Positions 1-5,743 of a stretch of 6,921 bases of DNA are shown here, one piece after another. Below the pieces are notes generated by a model. That model was not told where the DNA came from and did not search any database. It saw only the letters and a list, made by a program, of their open reading frames with translations. Where the stretch lies: assembly GCA_030599435.1 (NCBI GenBank), contig JAUVNZ010000085.1, forward strand, positions 1-6,921. The letters run 5' to 3'. A program made the translations under genes and the position numbers. How positions within the stretch are numbered: position 1 is the first letter of the stretch; each line of letters begins with the position of its first letter. The DNA is from Gammaproteobacteria bacterium (GTDB lineage Bacteria; Pseudomonadota; Gammaproteobacteria; SZUA-152).

Positions 1-748
1 GCCAGGCGGTATTGCGGTAGTGGATCTTAAATTGAAGTCAAACAACGCACCAATTGTTTATTATAAAAAGAAACGCATCATGGTGGTCAACAATAATGGT
101 CACTGGTTAAGTGTGGTAGGCATTCCCCTCACGGCCAAACCAGGCCAACATAAACTCAAAATCAAAGGGCGAAGCAAAACGATTAATTTTAGAATTGAAT
201 CAAAAAAATATGCCGAGCAACGTATTACCATTAAGGATAAGCGCAAAGTTAACCCTACCGCCGAGGACATGAAACGTATTCGCCGCGAGAAAATCCGTAT
301 TAACTCTGCACTAAAGCATTGGGCAGACAAAGATGATGTTAATACCCGTTTTGTTATACCTGTAGTGGGTGAACTCAGCAGCCCCTTTGGACTACGACGT
401 TTTTTTAATGAACAAGCCCGTAAACCTCATAGCGGTATCGATATTGCTGCCCCCGAAGGAACGCCGATACATGCACCTGCTGCTGGAAGGGTGATTGAAA
501 GCGGCGAATTCTTTTTTAATGGCAACTCGGTATTTATCGATCACGGCCAGGGACTGGTCACCATGTATTGCCACATGAGTCAGATAAAAGTTAAGCCTGG
601 ACAAATAGTAAAACAAGGAGAGGCAATTGGGACGGTGGGGCAAACTGGTCGTGTTACCGGGCCACACTTGCATTGGAGCGTTAGCTTGAATGATGCCCGT
701 GTAGATCCGAATCTGTTTTTTGATAATTTAAACCAACTGCTCAAATAG
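1..748 (+). CDS. M23 family zinc metallopeptidase (LytM/peptidoglycan endopeptidase type), 5' end missing
   Basis: Secreted or periplasmic endopeptidase expected to cut peptide cross-links in peptidoglycan. The gene is truncated: the reading frame is open from base 2 and reads PGGIAVV before the GTG at 20, a stretch typical of the start of the mature protein in this family, so that GTG is internal and the signal peptide lies outside the window. Counting the GTG as residue 1, residues 1-75 form a beta-rich N-terminal part, about 75-105 are charged and probably helical, and 110-240 are the peptidase domain. Zinc-site residues are visible: H137 and D141 in HSGID, H185 in YCHMS, and H216/H218 in GPHLHW. 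All canonical positions are present, so it should be active rather than a degenerate LytM activator such as EnvC or NlpD. The next gene starts 16 bases downstream on the same strand. Family assignment is firm; the exact bond cut is not known. Confidence 0.93.
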   Translation, partial: PGGIAVVDLKLKSNNAPIVYYKKKRIMVVNNNGHWLSVVGIPLTAKPGQHKLKIKGRSKTINFRIESKKYAEQRITIKDKRKVNPTAEDMKRIRREKIRINSALKHWADKDDVNTRFVIPVVGELSSPFGLRRFFNEQARKPHSGIDIAAPEGTPIHAPAAGRVIESGEFFFNGNSVFIDHGQGLVTMYCHMSQIKVKPGQIVKQGEAIGTVGQTGRVTGPHLHWSVSLNDARVDPNLFFDNLNQLLK

Positions 749-764
749 AATGAGAAAATAGCGC

Positions 765-1193
765 ATGAAAAATGAAATTGTCGCCAGTGTCGAATTTTAT
801 TTCAAAGGTGAACGTTATTCTCCCAAGGCAACAATTAATCTTGATCGTCTTATGAAAAATCAGAAAAACGATCTTGATATATTGGCTTCAATCCATCCTC
901 TACTCGCCAAAGAAAACGGCATTGACACTTATTCCTACCAATTTGAGATAATGCTGGCAGAAACTATCCAGTTTAGCGATGCAACTGGCATTGCTAAAAA
1001 ATATTGTCTTGATGGCCATTTCTCAATGGCGGAATTTGAAAAGGTATGGCACGAAGAAAATATTCTTGAACAGATTAAACCAATTGCGAAACTACATTTA
1101 GCGATTGATGATCTATCACAACACCCAAAACTGAAAACAGCACTCATGGCTGCTTTTTTAAAGGGGAAGGAAAATAGCCAGCCTCCTGGCTGA
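765..1193 (+). CDS. Conserved-looking hypothetical protein, 142 aa, downstream of the M23 peptidase
   Basis: I do not recognise the family. The 142-residue product has no signal peptide or membrane segment and should be cytoplasmic. It opens with a predicted beta strand, VASVEFYFKGERYSP, followed by a mostly helical body with mixed charge and an AIDDLSQHPKLKTALMAAF helix near the C terminus. It has a single cysteine (in KKYCLDGHF) and no obvious catalytic or metal-binding cluster. ATG 765 lies 16 bases after the peptidase stop, which suggests co-transcription. The ribosome site is poor (only GAATGAGAAA upstream), so translational coupling to the upstream gene is plausible. Codon use looks like that of its neighbours, and the frame stays open over the full length, which supports a real gene. 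Its last codons lie inside a nested inverted repeat shared with the convergent gene's 3' end. Confidence 0.78.
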   Translation: MKNEIVASVEFYFKGERYSPKATINLDRLMKNQKNDLDILASIHPLLAKENGIDTYSYQFEIMLAETIQFSDATGIAKKYCLDGHFSMAEFEKVWHEENILEQIKPIAKLHLAIDDLSQHPKLKTALMAAFLKGKENSQPPG

Positions 1194-1205
1194 ATATACT
1201 TCCCC
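1163..1205 (-). terminator. Nested inverted repeat between convergent genes, probable minus-strand terminator
   Basis: Outer arms GGGGAAG (1163-1169) and CTTCCCC (1199-1205) pair perfectly over 7 bp. Inner arms AGCCAG (1176-1181) and CTGGCT (1186-1191) pair perfectly over 6 bp around a 4-base loop. An asymmetric internal loop (6 and 7 bases) separates the two stems. In minus-strand transcripts the structure starts 17 bases after the stop of the GGDEF-EAL gene; the inner stem is followed by AUUUUCC and the outer stem by UUUAAAAAA. No U-run follows it on the plus strand. It is therefore best read as a terminator for the minus-strand unit, with a short U-tract. It also overlaps the last ten codons of the plus-strand 142-aa gene, so it could protect or fold that mRNA's 3' end. 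Confidence 0.5.
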
Positions 1206-1221
1206 GCAGACCATTCACACC

Positions 1222-3531
1222 CTACGCGTTAGTCGCTGCATTACCCTTAATGTTCTTATTATATTCTGCAAGCCATGTTATGAACTCTTTTTGTGGCATA
1301 GGCTTACCGAAATAGAATCCCTGTACCTCACATCGATCCACTTCTTTGAAAAATTCCACTTGTGCTGCGGTTTCTACCCCTTCGGCGACCAGACCCAACT
1401 CCAGGCTTTCACCTAAGGCCACTATTGCCCTGACAATAGCCACATCATCTTTATCATGTGGAATATCTTTAACAAAGGATTTATCTATTTTCAGCGAATC
1501 TATAGGAAAGCGTTTCAGATAACTCATTGACGAATAACCCGTCCCAAAATCATCTATAGAAATATGAACCCCGGCCTCATGTAATTTACCCAGAATGGCA
1601 GCAGCCATTTCCATATTTTCAATAAGCAGGCTTTCAGTAATCTCTATTTCCAAATGCCTACTTTCAAAGCGATTGACTGAACGGATTTCTTCAATGCATT
1701 TCAACAGACCTTCGTCGTGAAATTGTCGTGCCGACAAATTGACCGATACTCGTAGTGAGTTAAACCCGTTTTGTTTAAGCTCTTCAATAAATCCGCACGC
1801 CTGCTTGAATACCCAATGCCCTACTTCTACTATTTTTCCTGTTTCCTCAAGTATTGGAATAAATTTTGACGGATTTACAAAAGCCATCTTAGGATGATCC
1901 CAGCGTAACAGGGCCTCCATGCCAGCCACCTGCCCAGTCTGTACATTCACTCTAGGCTGGTAATACACATTAAATTCGTCACGCTCCAAGGCATGATTCA
2001 ATCTATGCTGAAGCTCCATTCGCTCATCAGCCATAACTGACATTTCGTGCGTATAAAACTCAAAAGTATTACCACCCCTGGATTTTGCACGGTACATCGC
2101 AACATCAGCATTTTTGATCAAAACATCCACATCAGTTGCATCATCAGGGAAAATAGATATCCCTATACTAGCGGAAGGAATAATTTCGTAATCCCCAATC
2201 AACATAGGATCAGATACCGTTTCTAGCATCTTGCGCATGACAGTACTGACATCATCGATATGATTAAAGCCTTCCATTAAAATAGTGAATTCATCACCAC
2301 CAAAACGACCCAATGTGTCGCCATGACGCAATTTGGATTTAAGTTTCTTGGCGACAATTTTCAGCAAAGTATCACCAGATGGATGACCTAGACTATCGTT
2401 CACCTCTTTAAAACGATCCAGGTCAATAAATATCACCGCTATCTTTGATTGGTTACGCTCTCCTTGCTCAATGGCGTGAAGTAAACGATCATTAACCATC
2501 ACTCTATTTGGTAATTCTGTCAGAGCATCATGAGTGGCCATGTGATGCAATTTTTCCTGTATCTCTACCCGGTCGCTGATATCTTTTCCGGTAGAAACAT
2601 AATTCTGTATTTCACCATTTTCATCTTTTAGTGGAGTAATAGTTTTTTCTTCGTAATATATATCGCCATTTTTCTTGCGGTTCATAAACACATCGCGAAA
2701 CGAATCGCCTGTTACGATGGTCTCCCATAATTTTGTATAAAAACTCTCATCATGCATATCCGACTTAATGAGCCCCAGTTTTTCCCCAACCATCTCGTCC
2801 GAAGAATAACCTGTGATTCTTTCAAAAGCTGGATTAACATATTCGGCAACCCCTTCCGGATCCGTGATCATAACAATATCATCAGTTTGTTGAACCACAC
2901 CCGACAGTTTTTTGATTGCCGAGGTTCGTTTTTCTACGCGTACCTCAAGTTCATCATTGATACGTTTAAGATCTTCCTCTGCGTGATGACGGCGCTTAAT
3001 CTCCTGTTCCAATGGTGAAAAAGCAAATTTTTCCAGAAGGACCCAGATCAGCACCCCGAATAGCCCGGCAAATGTTAACCCCAGCAATAAATATTCTCTC
3101 TTCTCGCGCTTGGCATTCGAATAAACCGCGCTCAAATCACGCTCCATAGACAAGGTCAATAATAGGCGGCCGTCGCGCATGATATTCCGATGTATTATTT
3201 TGCTATGTGATATTTTATTTCTAACGGACGATGAAAAGAATTCATAACCATTAGCCGCAGTCGCTTTGATACTTGTATCAAAACGATGCTGTTTATCCCA
3301 GTCACGCATAATATTTTCTACTTCCACAAAATCACGCTTTAGATAAACCTTTTCGATTAGCCCGGATAAAAACTCTAGTTCATGTTCCGCATCAACAATA
3401 GCGTGACTAACCATCTGATCCGTGTGACGTGACTGGAGATAAACAACCGCATAAACGCCCAGAAAAAAGAGGCCCATTGATATGGCAACGATTATGCGGC
3501 TCTTGGTAATGTAGGTAGGCTTGGGAGGCAT
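1222..3531 (-). CDS. Membrane-anchored PAS-GGDEF-EAL cyclic-di-GMP synthase/phosphodiesterase
   Basis: Inner-membrane regulator of cyclic-di-GMP with both synthetic and degradative domains, 769 aa. Order: membrane helix at 12-32; periplasmic sensor region about 33-146; second membrane helix about 147-168; charged helical linker 172-208, probably coiled coil; PAS/PAC 210-322; GGDEF about 328-492; EAL about 505-757. The cyclase motif GGDEF (411-415) is intact, and an RHGD inhibitory site (402-405) stands at the usual five-residue distance before it, predicting product inhibition. The phosphodiesterase side keeps EALLRW (539-544), NLSARQF, EITESLL, DDFGTGYSS (660-668), LKIDKSFV, VAEGVET (715-721) and QGFYFGKP. 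Both domains should be competent; the net direction cannot be read from sequence. ATG 3531 is the only plausible start, because an in-frame TAA lies four codons upstream. No Shine-Dalgarno is visible. The PhnD-like gene ends 26 bases upstream, suggesting one operon and a shared signalling role. Confidence 0.95.
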   Translation of the reverse strand: MPPKPTYITKSRIIVAISMGLFFLGVYAVVYLQSRHTDQMVSHAIVDAEHELEFLSGLIEKVYLKRDFVEVENIMRDWDKQHRFDTSIKATAANGYEFFSSSVRNKISHSKIIHRNIMRDGRLLLTLSMERDLSAVYSNAKREKREYLLLGLTFAGLFGVLIWVLLEKFAFSPLEQEIKRRHHAEEDLKRINDELEVRVEKRTSAIKKLSGVVQQTDDIVMITDPEGVAEYVNPAFERITGYSSDEMVGEKLGLIKSDMHDESFYTKLWETIVTGDSFRDVFMNRKKNGDIYYEEKTITPLKDENGEIQNYVSTGKDISDRVEIQEKLHHMATHDALTELPNRVMVNDRLLHAIEQGERNQSKIAVIFIDLDRFKEVNDSLGHPSGDTLLKIVAKKLKSKLRHGDTLGRFGGDEFTILMEGFNHIDDVSTVMRKMLETVSDPMLIGDYEIIPSASIGISIFPDDATDVDVLIKNADVAMYRAKSRGGNTFEFYTHEMSVMADERMELQHRLNHALERDEFNVYYQPRVNVQTGQVAGMEALLRWDHPKMAFVNPSKFIPILEETGKIVEVGHWVFKQACGFIEELKQNGFNSLRVSVNLSARQFHDEGLLKCIEEIRSVNRFESRHLEIEITESLLIENMEMAAAILGKLHEAGVHISIDDFGTGYSSMSYLKRFPIDSLKIDKSFVKDIPHDKDDVAIVRAIVALGESLELGLVAEGVETAAQVEFFKEVDRCEVQGFYFGKPMPQKEFITWLAEYNKNIKGNAATNA

Positions 3532-3557
3532 ATTAAAATGATTTTAACAAAAAGAAA

Positions 3558-4391
3558 TTAACGCATGATTTCCCTTAGGTTGTCATAATCTTTGTCACTG
3601 ACAGGCACCAATCCGCTAACGGTCTTTTTAATTGATGCAAGAATTTTACGGCCCTCGTCAGTTTTTGACATTTTGTACATCGCATCGCGAATCATAATAT
3701 ATTTTTTGGTAGGGACACCTTTTCCACAAACAAAAACATGTTCTGAAATGGATGGCGAAACTGCTACCTGACGCAACCCCTTCTCCTTAAATTTGAAATA
3801 CACTTCTTCTTTTACCGCACCGGCATCAAATTCTCCCACCAGCACGCTTAATGCTACATTCCTGTGGTCACCCTGGAATTTATAATCGTTCAGCGAATCG
3901 ATACCAACTCCTGCCTCACGCAACATAAAACGAGGCACCATATAACTCATCGTCGACTGTGGCGATCCGAATGCAAAATTTTTGCCCTTTAGCTGGCTGA
4001 GATTTTGAATATCGCTATTCTTCTGAGTAACGATGTAACCTTTAAAGAATGGCTTGCCCTTGATTTCCAGACGTGCCAGTAAGGGGTATGGGCCGTATTT
4101 ATCTGTGAGCTTCACGTAACTGGCAGGGCCGACGTAGGCAAAATCAAACAGCTTATTCCCGATGTTCTCGATATGAGTCTCGTAGTCTTTGGAAACGCTT
4201 AACTCCATCGGCATATCTAATTCTCTTGAGAGGTAATCCAACAGCGGTTTAAAACGTTTCTCTAATTCAGCGGTCGGCAGGTAGGGGTGCACCCCCAGTA
4301 CAAAAGGGGATTTTTCTTCATCAGCAGCCACAGCAAGGGGCGCCAACAGTATTTGCGCCATCACAACCAAGGCTAATGCCAAATATTTCAT
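3558..4391 (-). CDS. Periplasmic PhnD-like phosphate/phosphite/phosphonate-type substrate-binding protein (orphan, probably a sensor)
   Basis: Secreted binding protein of the PhnD-like type (phosphonate-binding superfamily), 277 aa. A clear signal peptide covers residues 1-22: Lys2, a hydrophobic core, and an AVA site, with the mature protein starting ADEEKSP. Family landmarks follow: VLGVHPYLPT at the first strand (31-40), DFAYVGPASYV (83-93), LKGKNFAFGSPQSTMSY with PRFMLREAG (134-161), and GDHRNVALSVLVGEFDAGAV (174-193), which together line the ligand cleft between two lobes. No lipobox cysteine is present, so it should be soluble in the periplasm. No permease or ATPase gene adjoins it; the next gene, 26 bases downstream, is the GGDEF-EAL protein. 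I infer a sensor role, passing ligand occupancy to that protein's periplasmic region. The ligand is uncertain, since this family also binds compounds other than phosphonates. The only start with a signal peptide is ATG 4391. Confidence 0.92.
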   Translation of the reverse strand: MKYLALALVVMAQILLAPLAVAADEEKSPFVLGVHPYLPTAELEKRFKPLLDYLSRELDMPMELSVSKDYETHIENIGNKLFDFAYVGPASYVKLTDKYGPYPLLARLEIKGKPFFKGYIVTQKNSDIQNLSQLKGKNFAFGSPQSTMSYMVPRFMLREAGVGIDSLNDYKFQGDHRNVALSVLVGEFDAGAVKEEVYFKFKEKGLRQVAVSPSISEHVFVCGKGVPTKKYIMIRDAMYKMSKTDEGRKILASIKKTVSGLVPVSDKDYDNLREIMR

Positions 4392-4533
4392 AAGTGAATA
4401 TCCATGTTCACTCTAATAATGCTTCATTTTTGATTACCTATGCATCAAATATAGCCATATATGACTGAATATCACCTGGTAATCTTACCTACTCCCCATT
4501 TTCCTGGAAAACAGCTCTGCCCTACTCTGCCTT
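4392..4533 (-). promoter_or_regulatory. Intergenic leader/promoter region of the PhnD-like gene, rich in inverted repeats
   Basis: This 142-base gap lies between the hemH stop and the PhnD-like start, both on the minus strand, and should hold the promoter of the binding protein/GGDEF-EAL unit. The best -10 candidate is TATATT (4453-4448, minus), but its -35 is poor, so no promoter is called firmly. Perfect inverted repeats are dense: AGTGAA/TTCACT (4393-4412) flush with the start codon, GATTACC/GGTAATC (4432-4438 and 4478-4484), GGTAA-TC-TTACC (4478-4489), ATATA-gcca-TATAT (4449-4462), and TTTTCC-T-GGAAAA (4499-4511). A 7-base direct repeat CTCTGCC occurs at 4515 and 4525. A weak ribosome site, GGA, lies nine bases before the ATG. 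No known riboswitch was recognised and no classical U-tailed terminator for hemH was found. Confidence 0.45.
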
Positions 4534-5559
4534 TTACCATCCAGTGATATTTTTTTGCACCAATGCAGTGAGTGCTTGAATATGATCAGCTCGATCATTG
4601 AGAGCAGGAATGTAATTAAATGTTTTACCACCAGCTTCTAAGTAGGCGTCTCTATTTTCAACACATATCTCTTCAATAGTTTCCAGACAATCTGCCGAGA
4701 ATCCCGGACACACAATATCGACAGATTTAATACCATCTGCAGCCAATTCTTTTAACGTATCAATAGTATATGGCCCTAGCCACTCTTCCCGACCAAAAAT
4801 AGATTGAAAGGTTAACTGCCAGCGATCTTCAGACAATTTCAGTCGTTCAGCAACTAATTTTGCGGTCTGGTGACATTGGGTGAAATAGGGGTCGCCTTCA
4901 GTAAAAAAACGTTTTGGCGTACCATGAAAAGAAAAAAGAAGCTTTTCAGATTGTTCTTTTTCACTCCATGCTTCACGAATACTGGTTGCAAGAGCTTCTA
5001 TGTAATCAGGCACATCGTGGTATTGGTTGATAAAACGAAACTCAGGCAACCAACGCCATTTTTTTACCACGGCAGCAATGGCATCAAAAGTGGATGCGGT
5101 AGTGCTACAGGAGTTCTGAGGGTACAACGGAAATACTAATATGCGCTGTGCATTGGCTTCACGTAGTTTCTCCAGCGCTGAAGGAATAGAAGGATTGCCG
5201 TAACGCATCCCTAGCTCTACTACAACTGATCCAGAATTTGACAGATCCAGTTGTTGCGACAAAAGTTGTCGTAAGGCCACTAGCTGTTTTTTTGAGATAC
5301 TTAGCAAGGGCGAGCCATCGTCAGTCCATATTGACTGATAAGACGCGGCCGATCGACCTGGCCGGAAACGCAAAATAAACCCATGCAATATCAACCACCA
5401 TATAGGACGGGGAATCTCAACAATACGGGGGTCCCACAAAAATTCTGCCAAATAACGTCGCAACGCAGCTGTGGTGGGAGCATCGGGCGTACCCAGATTG
5501 GTAATAAGTACGCCTGTTACTATTTGACGATCCTGGCTAAATTGGTTGTTGTCAGTCAT
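4534..5559 (-). CDS. hemH: Ferrochelatase (protoporphyrin/coproporphyrin ferrochelatase)
   Basis: Inserts ferrous iron into the porphyrin ring, the last step of protoheme synthesis; cytoplasmic or membrane-associated. From ATG 5559 the product is 341 aa, about the usual length. Landmarks in order: LITNLGTPDAPT near the N terminus, VELGMRYGNPSI, VFPLYPQNSCSTTAS, LLFSFHGTPKRF with the metal-site His at residue 212, FQSIFGREEWLGPYT, and CPGFSADCLETIEEI with the conserved Glu at 293. An upstream in-frame GTG at 5592 would add 11 residues (LYHRIRQRHL follows it), but a good -10 element at 5600-5595 places the likely transcript start downstream of that GTG, so ATG 5559 is preferred. Two normally conserved positions differ: Asn149 where Tyr or Phe is usual (PQYS) and Ile254 where Arg or Lys is usual (QSR). 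The iron-binding His and Glu remain. It is transcribed divergently from psd. Confidence 0.96.
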   Translation of the reverse strand: MTDNNQFSQDRQIVTGVLITNLGTPDAPTTAALRRYLAEFLWDPRIVEIPRPIWWLILHGFILRFRPGRSAASYQSIWTDDGSPLLSISKKQLVALRQLLSQQLDLSNSGSVVVELGMRYGNPSIPSALEKLREANAQRILVFPLYPQNSCSTTASTFDAIAAVVKKWRWLPEFRFINQYHDVPDYIEALATSIREAWSEKEQSEKLLFSFHGTPKRFFTEGDPYFTQCHQTAKLVAERLKLSEDRWQLTFQSIFGREEWLGPYTIDTLKELAADGIKSVDIVCPGFSADCLETIEEICVENRDAYLEAGGKTFNYIPALNDRADHIQALTALVQKNITGW

Positions 5560-5594
5560 TAAATGCCGCTGTCTAATCCTGTGATAGAGCACAT

Positions 5595-5622
5595 AGTATA
5601 CCCATAAGGTTTACCGAATGAA
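5595..5622 (-). promoter_or_regulatory. Candidate sigma-70 promoter for hemH
   Basis: On the minus strand TATACT (5600-5595) matches the -10 consensus at five of six positions. A weak -35, TTCATT (5622-5617), sits 16 bases upstream. The predicted transcript start is near 5588, giving a leader of about 30 bases before ATG 5559 and excluding the in-frame GTG at 5592. The -10 is good and the -35 poor; no regulator site was recognised. Confidence 0.45.
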
Positions 5623-5677
5623 CTAAATGGCGTCCTTTTAGTCACTATCAACTTCGCAAACCATCCAGCATAAAAAA

Positions 5678-5686
5678 TGCGATAAT
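5678..5686 (+). promoter_or_regulatory. Candidate extended -10 promoter for psd
   Basis: TGC followed by GATAAT (TG at 5678, hexamer 5681-5686) forms an extended -10 element. No convincing -35 is seen at the 16-18 base distance, which extended -10 promoters tolerate. The predicted start is near 5693, within or beside the 10-base palindrome AATGATCATT (5693-5702), leaving roughly 50 bases of leader before ATG 5744. Confidence 0.4.
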
Positions 5687-5743
5687 ATGAACAATGATCA
5701 TTAAATATTGAAAAACAAACTGTTCCACAGAGTTAGTAATATC

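Noticed and set aside
20..748. GTG 20 as the true start of the M23 peptidase
   Set aside because: The frame is open to the left edge and reads family-typical residues before the GTG; starting there would leave an exported enzyme with no signal peptide.
4428..4450. FNR/CRP-like inverted repeat TTTGAT...ATCAAA upstream of the PhnD-like gene
   Set aside because: The arms are 9 bases apart, whereas an FNR site has 4 between TTGAT and ATCAA and CRP has different arms; the spacing does not fit.
4392..4533. Cyclic-di-GMP riboswitch ahead of the cyclic-di-GMP signalling operon
   Set aside because: The conserved class I core and GNRA tetraloop arrangement are not visible in the minus-strand sequence, despite the tempting context.
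5560..5592. Eleven-residue N-terminal extension of HemH from GTG 5592
   Set aside because: The likely -10 element at 5600-5595 would start the transcript downstream of this GTG, and family members normally begin shortly before the NLGTP motif, which fits ATG 5559.
5557..5594. Minus-strand leader peptide (ATG 5594) whose TAA overlaps the hemH ATG
   Set aside because: Its ATG directly abuts the -10 hexamer, so it should not be in the transcript made from that promoter; the TAATG overlap is probably chance.
5708..5743. Twelve-residue extension of Psd from TTG 5708
   Set aside because: TTG is a rare start, no ribosome site precedes it, and it lies only about 15 bases after the predicted transcript start; ATG 5744 fits the family better.
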